From Caldilineaceae bacterium (GTDB lineage: Bacteria; Chloroflexota; Anaerolineae; Caldilineales; Caldilineaceae): a stretch of 50,429 bases of DNA. The notes below the pieces were generated by a model. It saw only the letters and a program-made list of their open reading frames with translations, was not told the DNA's origin and did not search any database. The DNA is taken from the NCBI GenBank assembly GCA_023384455.1, contig JAHDWH010000014.1:1-50429 (forward strand), given 5' to 3'. Position numbers and translations under genes: made by a program. Shown here piece by piece: positions 24,968 to 34,460 of this stretch (position 1 is the first letter of the stretch; each line of letters starts with the position of its first letter).

Positions 24968-27900
24968 CTACCGCTTCACCCCCGGCAGATAGAGCGAATG
25001 AACCGTCAAGTCCAGATGGAAGAAACTCCCCTTGTCCATCACCAGCGTCACATTGCCCGCGCCGTCCACCACCTGGGCGAACCAATCCACAGTTCCCCGG
25101 GCCGGGAGCAGCCCCGTCCATTTGTCCATAGACCGGTCATAGACCAGCTCCAGCGGACGCCATTGGCCGCCGCCGTCGGTCCAGAGAACGATGACCCGAT
25201 CCACGCCGGAGGGGTCCCTGGCCTCCAATTTGATGCGGGGACCGGCCGTGGATGCGCTGGCGTGCTGCACCTCTGGTCCGGCCGTATCTTCCGAGCCGGA
25301 GAAGGTCAGCTCAAAATCGAAGCTGGTGTAGAGACGCTGGCGGCTTGTCGATGGGTCGAATTGTCCCCAGTGGACGGCAAAGCGTTCACCAGCAGCGTCG
25401 ATCTGGACGGGTACAATACCCTCCCAGCTACCGGCCATTTCGGCTGGCGATTCTTGAATCTGGCGAGCCTTCACCCCATCCGCACCGCCGCTGACGGTAG
25501 TATAAATGGGCTTGAACCCTACCGTATCACTGTAGCTTCCTCCCAGCCATAAGGCATCTCTGACCGGTCCATAGAAGCCCAGAGGCGTCTCGCGCAGATC
25601 CAGATAGAACAGGGGTTGGCTGGCCCGCTCTGGTGACCAATAGGCGTGACCGTCCAATTCATAGAAATTGCCTTTTTCACCTTGCGATTGAATCTGCCAG
25701 TGATAACCGTCGGTCAAAGAGAGTTTCAGTTGTGAAGATGTGTACGTGCCGCTTCGCCGATTTACACCTGTCAGCGGTTTCACACTGGGGAATTCATTGA
25801 CGCCAGAAGAAAGTCCGGTCAATCGATACATGGGTATTCCATACAGGATCGCGTTGTGGAGAACTTTAATGTCTAGATAGGGATCGAGTGGATTCTCACT
25901 ATGCAGGGCCTCTTGCCAGTAATGATATTTACTCAGTCTCCAAGCATCACCGACTGTCCGGCGTGTGCCAGCAAACGTCTGTGTGATCATACGTTGCAAT
26001 AAGCGATCAGCCAGCGCAACCTGGTTATCATTGGAATAGGGCGTGTATCCGGTAAACCCCAATATCAACGCTCCCTGTCGAGCATAGGCTTCTGCTATGT
26101 CGAGTGGAAAGGGGTCTGGAGAAGTCACATTCAGCCCGTTGTGCGCAGCCGCCGAAACAACGACGGCGCGCTGCAACGCATTACCTCCTGGGGCAATGTC
26201 AATCCCATAGACACAACTTCCGTCTGCGGTTTGAATACACCAGTGCAGCCCTGGCAGGTACAGAAAATGGAAACCGTGAGTGGGCTGAACAGAGAATTGT
26301 TGGGCGAGCAACTGGCTTTTTCCCCAGCCTTCTCCTACCAGCGAACAGTCGGCACCGCGGAGCGAGTCAAAAATGGCGCATGTCTCTCTGGCGCTCAAAA
26401 GCCGTTCCCCAAAACCTGCGACTGTGACACTTGCCAGATTCAAATCATCCTCTTGCAGAAAGAGGTCAATTGTGGCCCCGATGTCGGTGGGGTTTTCGAT
26501 CAGACGTCCAATTGATAAGTCTGGCAGATAGAAAGGTACAGATCGCAGAAATTGCAGGGAGCGCGTCGCGTAAAAATCATCGGTCAGCGAATACTTTTGG
26601 CGAAGAGCCTGCCCTATTGCACTCTGTTCGGATACGTCTCGGTAGTTAGATTCCAACAGCGCTGGATCCTTCGGGAGTACATCCTGTACCCGGCGCGAGG
26701 GGATCACGCGATCGTCACCCACCAGTACCAGATAATTAATGGTGGGGTGTCGGTCAATTTCGTCCCAGATAGAGCTGCGGATGGCGTCGGCTACCCGGTT
26801 GGCAGCCTCTACATTCTGGATGTTTGCATCCCAAGCAGCATAGGCCGTTTGCACCCCCGGCGTGCGGTTGAGATCAATGACCAAGCCGGGAGCCAGTGTA
26901 TAGGCGGCCAAGGCCCGCAACTTCTGCACCATCGCCTCCGTCTCTGCTTCGCCAAAGTAACGGGCCATACGCTCCCGGTTGTAGAGAATCAGCGTCTGGG
27001 GCGCGCTGGTAGGCGTGGGCGAGGGGGTAGGCGTGACTGTCGGCGTGGGTGTGCTGGTGGGCGTGGGTGTGGGCGTGATGGGAATGGGTGTAGGCGTCTC
27101 GGTGGTGCGGGCCGCCGAAAGGCTATACTCTGTCCCCAGCCCCGCGGCCTGGCCGCCAAAGGCGCGCAGACGCAGATAGTAGTTGCCGATCTGGGCAAAG
27201 CGCCAAAGGATGCGGGAGGAGAGACCGGGCTGGTAGTCGTCGTTGCTGAAGAGGAGGGTGCGGCGATCCACATCGTACAGGTCGATGATAGGGTCTGCGT
27301 CATCCCCCATTGCCGCAGCCCGCAGATCGTAGACCCCAGGCAGAGAAATGGGTAGCTGTACCCAATCCGCCTCTCCGCCAGGACAGAAGTTGTGAGTCTG
27401 CGCCTTGCCACCCACCTCCAATTTCTGCTCCTCGCCCAACTGGTTGTCCGGCTCATAGGCATCGCTGGTACACGCCGGCGCGCCGACGCCCACCCGCAGG
27501 GAGTAGAGAGCCAGGGGACCGCCCGCTTCGGGGTGGTAGTGGCGTACCCGCAGATAGTAGCGTCCTACGCTCAGATTTGCCTGCCAGATGCGCGAGCCTT
27601 TGCCGCTGCCGCTGTCGTCGTCGCAGGCAAGGGGCAGGGCCGATCCATTGCCCCGCAGGTCTGGGTAGAGGCAGAGATAGGTATCGGTCGAGGGGTCCAG
27701 ATTGTAGGTTTCCACGGCATAGGGGCCGCCGGTAGCGGCAAAGTAGAACCAGTCCTGATCCCCGGGTCTATCCACGGCGTAGGTGTAGGAAAGACCGTTG
27801 GAGGCCAGGGAGCCGGCCTCATCCGGTCGATCGTTTGGCTCTTCGGGGCCGCTGACCGACCCGGATTGGGTCAGGGCCAGATCGTAGCCGCTTTGCAGCC

Positions 27901-29065
27901 CAGGCTGGCCGCCATTCCCGTTGCTTATCTTTACCCAGAGAGGAGCGCTGGAGGCGGCGTCCCAGGTCAGGCTGCCCCGGGGCGAGGAGGTGAGCAACGG
28001 CTCGCCGCTGCAGCTATTGTAGAGTTGAAGAAGAGGCTGGCTTTTGGCCTCCCAGTTGGCCGTGGAGAGGCTGTAGCTATGCCCCCCCACCGCGGGGATG
28101 CGCAGCCAATCCTCGTCGCCCGCCTCGCAAAAGCTGTGGCGCTGGGTAGGGCCATTGGCCCCCATCTCCCGGGCCGACGGGCAGAGATTGTCGGGTTCGT
28201 AGATGTCGGCGCTGCAACGGGCTGTAACCGAGAGGCGATAGCCCGTATCCCCCACCGGGTGGGTGTCGCTGTAGTGGCGGATCTGCAGATAGACGGGGCC
28301 GCTCTCGGCCACGGGATAGTTGACAACCACAAAGGGCGAGAGCGCGGCGTCGGCCTTCTGGCTGGGCGCGCCCTCGCATTTGTCATAGGGCATAACGAGC
28401 AGGTCCACCTCGCTGCCCAGATTGTCGGCCACAATCCGGTAATCTACCCCCGCCTGGCCCTGAAAGTAGACCCAATCCACATCCCCGGAGGGGCAGAGGT
28501 TGTGGTTGTAGGTACTCCCGTCAGTGGCAGCCAGAGACGCGGCGCTGCACGCGTTGTCGCCGCCGGCCTCGAAGGCGTCCACCACACAGCCGGGAGTCTG
28601 GCCTACCTGAAAGCTCCACCCCCGCAGATTGTTGGTCTCGTCGCATTCGGGGGTCACTTCGTTGGCCTTGTCCACCCAGACATAGATAGTATGCAGGCCC
28701 GGCTGGTTGAAGAAGTAGCGCCCGCCTTCGGTCCACGATCCGCTCTTGCCTGGCAACAGCCCCAGCAGCCGGGTATGTTTGGTGGCCGGTGTATCGACGG
28801 TGGGGGGCTGGGTAGCCGGGTCGATGTACCAGTGGATAGTGAAGCCGCCCGTGGTGCTATCCCCATTGTTGGTGGCGCTGAAGGTGGCGTCAAAAATCTG
28901 CCCCACATCCAGAGTGTCGTCGCTCAATGCCAGCCCAGGGACGAGATCCGGACAGCTATTGATTTCGGCATGGATTGGCCCAAGCTGTGCTGCAGACAGA
29001 GTACTCAAGCTGAAAGTGAGGCTGACAAGGATTAACAATCTGAAGATGGGTAAACGTGCTGACAT
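24968..29065 (-). CDS. Exported multidomain protein with gingipain-like (C25-type) domain, probably catalytically dead
   Basis: The protein has 1365 residues from the ATG at 29065, which has GGAGGA six bases upstream; a TTG eleven codons earlier is unlikely. After a signal peptide come a CARDB-type domain (about 35-155), four pre-peptidase-type beta domains (about 160-645, each with a CP.G..DW or PGDQDWFYF core), and a Thr/Pro linker (about 655-690). A gingipain-like domain follows (about 690-1090) with NYLVLVGDDRVIPSRR and ALILGFTGYTPYSNDNQVALADRLL. Where C25 peptidases have SVACVNG-like sequence with the catalytic Cys, this protein has VSAAAHNG, and no His-Gly is seen in the preceding loop, so activity is doubtful. 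A C-terminal region ends with beta-rich sequence. Transcribed with the downstream fibre-like genes. Confidence 0.7.
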   Translation of the reverse strand: MSARLPIFRLLILVSLTFSLSTLSAAQLGPIHAEINSCPDLVPGLALSDDTLDVGQIFDATFSATNNGDSTTGGFTIHWYIDPATQPPTVDTPATKHTRLLGLLPGKSGSWTEGGRYFFNQPGLHTIYVWVDKANEVTPECDETNNLRGWSFQVGQTPGCVVDAFEAGGDNACSAASLAATDGSTYNHNLCPSGDVDWVYFQGQAGVDYRIVADNLGSEVDLLVMPYDKCEGAPSQKADAALSPFVVVNYPVAESGPVYLQIRHYSDTHPVGDTGYRLSVTARCSADIYEPDNLCPSAREMGANGPTQRHSFCEAGDEDWLRIPAVGGHSYSLSTANWEAKSQPLLQLYNSCSGEPLLTSSPRGSLTWDAASSAPLWVKISNGNGGQPGLQSGYDLALTQSGSVSGPEEPNDRPDEAGSLASNGLSYTYAVDRPGDQDWFYFAATGGPYAVETYNLDPSTDTYLCLYPDLRGNGSALPLACDDDSGSGKGSRIWQANLSVGRYYLRVRHYHPEAGGPLALYSLRVGVGAPACTSDAYEPDNQLGEEQKLEVGGKAQTHNFCPGGEADWVQLPISLPGVYDLRAAAMGDDADPIIDLYDVDRRTLLFSNDDYQPGLSSRILWRFAQIGNYYLRLRAFGGQAAGLGTEYSLSAARTTETPTPIPITPTPTPTSTPTPTVTPTPSPTPTSAPQTLILYNRERMARYFGEAETEAMVQKLRALAAYTLAPGLVIDLNRTPGVQTAYAAWDANIQNVEAANRVADAIRSSIWDEIDRHPTINYLVLVGDDRVIPSRRVQDVLPKDPALLESNYRDVSEQSAIGQALRQKYSLTDDFYATRSLQFLRSVPFYLPDLSIGRLIENPTDIGATIDLFLQEDDLNLASVTVAGFGERLLSARETCAIFDSLRGADCSLVGEGWGKSQLLAQQFSVQPTHGFHFLYLPGLHWCIQTADGSCVYGIDIAPGGNALQRAVVVSAAAHNGLNVTSPDPFPLDIAEAYARQGALILGFTGYTPYSNDNQVALADRLLQRMITQTFAGTRRTVGDAWRLSKYHYWQEALHSENPLDPYLDIKVLHNAILYGIPMYRLTGLSSGVNEFPSVKPLTGVNRRSGTYTSSQLKLSLTDGYHWQIQSQGEKGNFYELDGHAYWSPERASQPLFYLDLRETPLGFYGPVRDALWLGGSYSDTVGFKPIYTTVSGGADGVKARQIQESPAEMAGSWEGIVPVQIDAAGERFAVHWGQFDPSTSRQRLYTSFDFELTFSGSEDTAGPEVQHASASTAGPRIKLEARDPSGVDRVIVLWTDGGGQWRPLELVYDRSMDKWTGLLPARGTVDWFAQVVDGAGNVTLVMDKGSFFHLDLTVHSLYLPGVKR

Positions 29066-29104
29066 CGAATCCTCCAATCGCAACAAACAGTTCGGCAATG
29101 GACA

Positions 29105-30619
29105 TCACTTACTATCTGGCGGCGGCGGTGGGGGTGTAGAGGGAGCGCCGCTTCCGGGCGTATTTGTAGGGGGTGGTTGCGTCCCGCCACCGCTGCCTCC
29201 ATCGGGGGGTCGATCCCCCCAGAAAAACGTCCGTTCTTCGCTCCACGGGCTGACTAATATCGCAGGTTCCTGTCCTGTCTCGGATGGTTCGCAGTTTCGA
29301 CAAACAGCAACTTTCCAGGGAAATCCCTCTATCCGATAGTCTGGCTCCTTGAGAAAGGACTTCACTGTCCAAGACAGTTCGGCTGTTATCTTTACATCCT
29401 TTCCTCTTTTATGGGAGATTACTACCACATAATAGTCGCCTCCGTTTAGAGGTAATCCACTCCAGGAAAGGACGGGCGTAGTAGTCGCGTCAAAACGCTG
29501 ATTATGCGCCGGGGAAAGCAATTGGGGCGCGCCATACTCACTGCCGCTGGGACGGGGCGTCGGCGTGGCCGGGTTGACCGGGCGCGGGGTGGGTGGCCTG
29601 GGTGTAAAGGTCGGCAGGGCCGTCTCTGTCGGCGTGGCGGTCAGGGAGGCCGTCGGCGTCGGCGTGGCCGTGGGCGTATGGGTCGGCGAAGATGTGGCCG
29701 TGGCTGTGTGAGTCCCCGTCGGCGTTGACGTGCGCGTCGGTTTTGGCGTCGGCGTCGGCGTGACCGTAGGAATCGGTGAAGGGGTATCGGTGGCTGTCGG
29801 TGTATGGGTTGGCAACGGCGAAGGCGTTGCCGTGGCCGTGGGAGTTAGCGTCGGCGTAGATGTTGGCGTGTCAGTCGCCGTCGGTGTTTCTACGACAGGG
29901 GTCTGTAGTGTAGGTAGCGGAATAGCATCTGCCGAGGTCGTTTTTCCCATATCTTCGATGAGTGTCGTAACCACAATCGGTCGAACCTCGGCTGTCAGCG
30001 TGACGCAATAGGTGGGGGTGTCCTGCACATACCCGTTTTCGCTATACTCAACATTCTGCAGAAGTTTGAGCAACCGTTCCTCGGAAACGTCCCGCAAACG
30101 GGTATTGTAGCGGTGAAGCGCGTCGATCTCCGCCCCCTGTTCACTGGCCTCTTTTATCCTCTCCGCAGAAATTCGGTCGGTGAAATTGCATTTCCGTCCT
30201 TCGATCCGTTTTGGAGCAAATATCTGGCGATCCGCTGGTGTGGTGTAGACAACTACACTGATACAGACGTCGCCAAGATTTGCTTCTGACGAGTGATATT
30301 CAGGATTATTCAGAAGTCGGACCTTCCCAATGGCAGTACTTTTGATCTGATCTTCTGTGACTACAAAGTTTGTGACTACCGTCACACTTCTGATCTCTTC
30401 CCCATAGAGAGTACCCACCGCCTGTAGTTTGGCTTCTTGCAGCAGATCTTCCCGCAGATCGTCGAGAGAGCCGGAGTAACCCAGCGGTGAACGGCATCGA
30501 GTCACCCCAGTCTGATCTTCAGTGGCGACAGAAATCGACTGGCCGACCGGCTGTGGAACTACGCAGCCAGTCAATAGAAACAATGACAACACAAAAAATG
30601 CAACCCTCCGATGCTTCAT
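29105..30619 (-). CDS. Lipoprotein with shared N-terminal module and C-terminal beta domain
   Basis: The protein has 504 residues; the ATG follows AAGGGGGCGTT. The N-terminus ([12 protein letters not shown]) is a lipobox, so it is membrane-anchored outside the cell. Residues about 40-230 are the conserved module found in four other exported proteins here, in a more diverged form ([46 protein letters not shown]). A long Thr/Pro/Ser linker (about 245-360) precedes a beta domain with [24 protein letters not shown], two Cys in AVCRNCEPS and [11 protein letters not shown], resembling a fibronectin-type or carbohydrate-binding domain. The end is Pro/Gly-rich. It lies 39 bp upstream of the 1365-residue gene. 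Confidence 0.75.
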   Translation of the reverse strand: MKHRRVAFFVLSLFLLTGCVVPQPVGQSISVATEDQTGVTRCRSPLGYSGSLDDLREDLLQEAKLQAVGTLYGEEIRSVTVVTNFVVTEDQIKSTAIGKVRLLNNPEYHSSEANLGDVCISVVVYTTPADRQIFAPKRIEGRKCNFTDRISAERIKEASEQGAEIDALHRYNTRLRDVSEERLLKLLQNVEYSENGYVQDTPTYCVTLTAEVRPIVVTTLIEDMGKTTSADAIPLPTLQTPVVETPTATDTPTSTPTLTPTATATPSPLPTHTPTATDTPSPIPTVTPTPTPKPTRTSTPTGTHTATATSSPTHTPTATPTPTASLTATPTETALPTFTPRPPTPRPVNPATPTPRPSGSEYGAPQLLSPAHNQRFDATTTPVLSWSGLPLNGGDYYVVVISHKRGKDVKITAELSWTVKSFLKEPDYRIEGFPWKVAVCRNCEPSETGQEPAILVSPWSEERTFFWGDRPPDGGSGGGTQPPPTNTPGSGAPSTPPPPPPDSK

Positions 30620-30736
30620 AACGCCCCCTTCGCCATTTAAGCTATTTGCAAATCTGATTCAGCCGACCGCGAGTGAAAGGATGACGGGAACGATTGGCCC
30701 GCAGAGCGAATCGTTCCCATCATCCCCTGTTCGTGG

Positions 30737-31564
30737 TCATTCCCTCAACGTTGGCGCGATCTCCACCGTCGCCTGCCCGCTGGCCTCGTCGTATTCCTCA
30801 CTCAGAATGCGTACCCCCACCAGCCAGGCGCTTACCTCTCGGCGGATTTCGTCGCTGGCCACCTGATTGTTCTCCACAATTGTAACCGCGTCGATCTCCT
30901 CCCCCGCCAGCCAGACGGCCAGGTTACGCTTGGCGTCCATCTGCGCGGCCAGGAGCGCGGCCTGGCGACGCTGGGCCGGGTTGGTCATGCTCTCCGGCGG
31001 GAAGCCGTAGCCCCGGATGGTCAACTGAAAATCCGTTGCCGGGGCAGGAGCATCCGCGGCGTCCTCACAGGGTAGCGGCTTCTTCTCCTCAATCTCCGAA
31101 CGAATAGCCTTGCGCAAGCGATAATAAACAGGTAGTTGTCGGCCACCACTTTGCAGGAGAATATCCCCTCGCTGCCAGACTTCGCGCCAACTGATGGTAT
31201 ATTCAATCCATTCGCCGGGCTGGGCGGAAAGTTGCCAGCCCAACCCGGTTTCAGCGCTGGTCTCATAACCTGCTCCGTAGACCGCTTGCAGTTCTGCGCC
31301 CAGTTCGGGCAGACCGATGCCCCCTTCCAATTCCACACCGATTTCCCAATGAACAGATTCCCCAATGGACAGGGAACGTTGGGTAGTGAGATGGATTGTG
31401 CCGCCGCCGCTGCCGCAGTTGTAAACCCGTTGAACGGTTGTATCGATGACTATATCTTCCGGCGGGCCGGATTCTGTGGCGCCGCGCACGACTTGCCAAT
31501 CAGCCGGTGTACAGGCCAATAGCAGGAAGCAGGCAATAGTAAGGCTGAAGTTTCGGAAAAACAT
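30737..31564 (-). CDS. Lipoprotein with LPP20-like C-terminal domain
   Basis: The protein has 275 residues; the ATG follows AAAGGAGAAAAGAT. The lipobox is LLLAC near residue 18. The middle part (about 40-150) is beta-rich (HLTTQRSLSIGESVHWEIGVELEGG, QPGEWIEYTISWREVWQRGDILL). The last 95 residues (GYGFPPESMTNPAQRRQAALLAAQMDAKRNLAVWLAGEEIDAVTIVENNQV...VRILSEEY) match the C-terminus of the 36300-37607 protein ([45 protein letters not shown]). This pattern fits the LPP20/flagellar-assembly-T-like family of envelope proteins. Function unknown; it is probably a periplasmic or outer-face adaptor. Confidence 0.7.
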   Translation of the reverse strand: MFFRNFSLTIACFLLLACTPADWQVVRGATESGPPEDIVIDTTVQRVYNCGSGGGTIHLTTQRSLSIGESVHWEIGVELEGGIGLPELGAELQAVYGAGYETSAETGLGWQLSAQPGEWIEYTISWREVWQRGDILLQSGGRQLPVYYRLRKAIRSEIEEKKPLPCEDAADAPAPATDFQLTIRGYGFPPESMTNPAQRRQAALLAAQMDAKRNLAVWLAGEEIDAVTIVENNQVASDEIRREVSAWLVGVRILSEEYDEASGQATVEIAPTLRE

Positions 31565-31663
31565 ATCTTTTCTCCTTTGTCATGTCAACCAGATGGACAG
31601 ATGCTTTCACTTATCTTGGTAGCGTTATAGCCTGTGACCTATACCAGAGAGCATCGTTAGGCA

Positions 31664-33604
31664 TTATTGCTCTGCCAAGACGATTTTGCTCCCATCTGTA
31701 GTTGTTACTGTACGAGGCGCGATTTCGACATTGAACAACGTCCCCAAATTCTCAATGTCCAAAACATAAGTCCCCGCGGTTAGGTCCCAGGCAAGCACAC
31801 CCGTATTCCCTGTCCTACCCTCTATAAATCGCTTCCCCTTGATTGGATTCCCGGCTACATCTGTGTCCTGATAGTAGATGCCAACCCAGCGATTGGTGAG
31901 GGCATTCTTGTTCCTATCCTGTAGAGCGACGACCAGTTGTCCAAGAGATAGAACGACTGAAGTGTCTTGCCCGGCAGTGATAGTATGACCGAGTTCTTTT
32001 CCCCACAGATTGCCTCGCACATCGCCGATTTCCAGCGCATACTCCCCCTCGGTCAGGTCCCAAGAGACTATGCCTGCATTGTTGGTTCTGCCTTCCAAAA
32101 TCCGCTTATCCTTTACTGGCTTCTTCTCAATGTCAAGCTTCTCCCGATATACACCAACCCATCGACCAGCGACCGGTTTCCCATAGGCATCTTTGACACC
32201 CACATTCAGTCTTCCCAGTGTGACAAGAATCGTTGTTGCTTTTCCGCTGTATAGGGCGTGATCCAGTTCGCTTCCCCAGAGATAGCCAGACAGATCGCCA
32301 ACTTCCACTGCATAAATGCCAGGCATGAGGTCATATGTCACCAACCCAGCATTGTTGGTACGCTTCTCCGCTATGCGCCGATCCTTTATAGGATTGTTGC
32401 TGATGTCCATACTCTGAAGATAGATGCCTGTCCATCGACCGGAAACCCCTTTCGTATCTACGTCGCGTACACCGATCTGCAAGCGGCTTAGGGTTAGAGA
32501 GAGGACTGTCGTTTTCAGAGCACTGACTGTGTAGTTGAATTGTTCTGTCCACGGATAGCCAGTTATATCGCCAAGAACCAGTGAGTATGTGCCTGGGTCC
32601 AATTCAATAAGACGTGAGCCAGCATCGGTAGTGCGCACCTCAGTAATACGTTTCCCCCGTACTGGGTTTCCACTCACATCTTTCCCCTGATTATAGACGC
32701 CAATGTAAGAATCACGTTTGGGCGTGCCATCTGCATAGCGAATTTCAACCCGTATCCCGCTGACAGTCGATTCTTCGCTTGAGATCGTGATCCCAGATAG
32801 CGCCCCAGCAGAAAGGTCCAGGTCAGACGCTTCTCCAGAGTCCCCATCAGCAGCGGTTGTATTTGCAGAAGTACCAGTTATCTGGGTGGTGACGCCCCCG
32901 CCCTCACGACCTGTCTGATCAGGGGAAGCGATTTTAGTATCGTCATTGAGCGGCGTTAGAAATGCCAACACTTCGACGGGCACAAGCATTCCTTCCGCTG
33001 TAACACAGTAGGTTTCTGTCTCGGCCACAAAACCACTGTCCAGATACTTCACCCGCTGGACCAGGCGTATCATACTGTCTCGATCTGTGTCCTTGAATTT
33101 GCTGTTGTAGTCGATCAACGCTTGGACGAGAACCTCCGACCGGGCAAATTCTTTGATTTCGCTGGTGGTTAGCTTGGGGTCGGTGACGCAGTGGCGTTTG
33201 TTGATCGCCACCGCCTCGAACTGTTCCCGGTCCTCGTCGGTCACATAGGCCACAATCGTCACGCAGACCTGGGCCAGATCGTTGCCGTTGCGATATTCCG
33301 GGTCCCCCTCCACCCGCACAAAGCCCATGGACGAGGTGCGAATCTGGTCGTTGGTGACGACGAAGTTCTCCACCGCCGTCGACGCGGTGATGAACTCGCC
33401 GAACAACTCGTTGACCGCCAGCCGTTTGGCCTGGGCCAGCAGATCAGTCTTGAGATCGTCGATAGTGGCGTAGCCCAGGGCGTAGGTGCAGGCGGTCTTG
33501 ACCACCCGGTCCGCGGCCAGGGGGCGGGTCGGCGCGCTGGCAGAAACAGGCCCCGGCAGGAGGGACGCGAGCAGAATGGCGATGAGAAGAAGTATGCGTT
33601 TCAT
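31664..33604 (-). CDS. Exported protein with shared N-terminal module and four tandem beta repeats
   Basis: The protein has 646 residues; the ATG follows AAAGGTCCACCA. A signal peptide (1-23) precedes the conserved module (about 35-220: [31 protein letters not shown]...GFVRVEGDPEY...VCVTIVAYVTDEDR). After a Thr/Ser/Gly linker come four repeats of about 80 residues between about 290 and 630. Each contains YIGVYNQGKDVSGNPVRGKRI-type sequence, then RTNNAG..SWDL..G.YALE.GD..G. Each repeat resembles the beta-sandwich domains of adhesins. No FGE domain is present. The four copies are not identical, so the array is not recent. Likely a surface-exposed binding protein that uses the shared module for docking. 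Confidence 0.75.
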   Translation of the reverse strand: MKRILLLIAILLASLLPGPVSASAPTRPLAADRVVKTACTYALGYATIDDLKTDLLAQAKRLAVNELFGEFITASTAVENFVVTNDQIRTSSMGFVRVEGDPEYRNGNDLAQVCVTIVAYVTDEDREQFEAVAINKRHCVTDPKLTTSEIKEFARSEVLVQALIDYNSKFKDTDRDSMIRLVQRVKYLDSGFVAETETYCVTAEGMLVPVEVLAFLTPLNDDTKIASPDQTGREGGGVTTQITGTSANTTAADGDSGEASDLDLSAGALSGITISSEESTVSGIRVEIRYADGTPKRDSYIGVYNQGKDVSGNPVRGKRITEVRTTDAGSRLIELDPGTYSLVLGDITGYPWTEQFNYTVSALKTTVLSLTLSRLQIGVRDVDTKGVSGRWTGIYLQSMDISNNPIKDRRIAEKRTNNAGLVTYDLMPGIYAVEVGDLSGYLWGSELDHALYSGKATTILVTLGRLNVGVKDAYGKPVAGRWVGVYREKLDIEKKPVKDKRILEGRTNNAGIVSWDLTEGEYALEIGDVRGNLWGKELGHTITAGQDTSVVLSLGQLVVALQDRNKNALTNRWVGIYYQDTDVAGNPIKGKRFIEGRTGNTGVLAWDLTAGTYVLDIENLGTLFNVEIAPRTVTTTDGSKIVLAEQ

Positions 33605-33690
33605 TGGTGGACCTTTCTTGGGATGGTATTGGCGATTTCAATCCAGTGTCACTATAATTAGTAATTGTCCGTAAACAACTTGGGTGCGCT

Positions 33691-33754
33691 GATTCCGGGA
33701 ATCGGCCACACAAACTCTCGAATTCCCCTGTAGGTCTGGCCGATTCCCGGAATC
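33691..33754. repeat. 18-bp perfect inverted repeat upstream of the toxin-antitoxin pair
   Basis: GATTCCGGGAATCGGCCA (33691-33708) and its exact reverse complement (33737-33754) are separated by 28 bp. Each arm holds the inner palindrome GATTCCGGGAATC, which also occurs at 1914-1926. It lies 90 bp before the antitoxin start and could be an operator or the remnant of an element; the sequence alone does not decide. Confidence 0.7.
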
Positions 33755-33843
33755 GTGCCGACGAAACCACTACGCTATAACGGTCAGTTACCTAGAGCGA
33801 ATGCAGTCCGAACGAATACGTGTCTGGTGCAAAGGAGTTGGCG

Positions 33844-34038
33844 ATGTTGAATGGTATTCAGTTTCTCATTGATGAGCGGGGCGAAAAGACCGCCGTCCAA
33901 ATCAACCTCAAACAGTACGGAAACCTGTGGGAAGATTTCTATGACATCTTACTGGCCCAGGCCCGTGCGGATGAGCCGCGTGAAACGCTGGAAGAGGTCC
34001 GACGGCGCTTGATGGAACAGGGAAAATTAGATGGATAG
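33844..34038 (+). CDS. Antitoxin of a RelE/ParE-type module
   Basis: The protein has 64 residues from the ATG at 33844, preceded by AAAGGAG; an in-frame start at 33820 has no ribosome site. The sequence MLNGIQFLIDERGEKTAVQINLKQYGNLWEDFYDIL fits the small Phd/RelB-like antitoxins that pair with RelE-type toxins: a beta-rich N-terminal DNA-binding part and a C-terminal helix (RETLEEVRRRLMEQG) that would bind the toxin. It is on the plus strand, against all neighbours, and overlaps the toxin gene by 8 bases. Expected to repress its own operon. This looks like an independent small insertion in the locus. Confidence 0.85.
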   Translation: MLNGIQFLIDERGEKTAVQINLKQYGNLWEDFYDILLAQARADEPRETLEEVRRRLMEQGKLDG

Positions 34039-34291
34039 CTATACAGTCACCTTTGCCAGATCGGCTCGCAAAGAACTGGAAAACCTGCCAGCTCGGGAGG
34101 TAAACCGTATTTTCTCCAAGATCGAGAGCCTTTCCCATCTTCCCCGACCCCAGGGCTGTATAAAGTTGACCGGAGAAAGCGGACTTTGGCGTATTCGGGT
34201 TGGCGTCTACCGAGTCGTCTACGCCATTGACGACGACGCCTTGAGTATTGATATCGTCGCCGTCCGTCACCGTCGGGATGTTTATCGCTGA
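34031..34291 (+). CDS. RelE/ParE-superfamily toxin
   Basis: The protein has 86 residues: SYTVTFARSARKELENLPAREVNRIFSKIESL, then PRPQGCIKLTGESGLWRIRVGVYRVVYAIDDD...VVAVRHRRDVYR. The KL.G..G.WRIRVG.YRVVY pattern is the standard core of RelE/ParE toxins; a RelE-like role (ribosome-dependent mRNA cleavage) is more likely than a gyrase poison given the RIRVG.YR.VY and R.DVYR C-terminus. The 8-base overlap with the antitoxin gene is the usual arrangement for tight stoichiometry. A hairpin (34350-34368) lies 58 bases after the stop, without a T-run. Confidence 0.87.
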   Translation: MDSYTVTFARSARKELENLPAREVNRIFSKIESLSHLPRPQGCIKLTGESGLWRIRVGVYRVVYAIDDDALSIDIVAVRHRRDVYR

Positions 34292-34349
34292 TCGTTGCCT
34301 CGCTGAATCCAGCCATTTGCACCCTCCTTCCATTTGCTGTCAACCAGCC

Positions 34350-34368
34350 ATCGGACTGTCAGTCCGAT
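34350..34368. repeat. 9-1-9 hairpin, ATCGGACTG-T-CAGTCCGAT
   Basis: Perfect 9-bp arms with a one-base centre. It belongs to a family with a fixed CTG-N-CAG core and variable outer arms; others are at 37689-37707, 37776-37794, 39438-39454, 39900-39918 and 50397-50415. The gap 34292-34460 also holds an interspersed TCTGAGCCTGTCGAAGG repeat (34431-34447). Confidence 0.8.
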
Positions 34369-34460
34369 GCACAAAAAAACGATCCGCGCCCGTAGGTCGG
34401 AATGAGAAGAACCCAGAGAGCCAGCGGTGTTCTGAGCCTGTCGAAGGAAGGCCAGAGATT

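Noticed and set aside
27392..29035. 547-residue plus-strand open frame opposite the 1365-residue protein
   Set aside because: No recognisable domain or start signal; the minus-strand protein has clear domains throughout.
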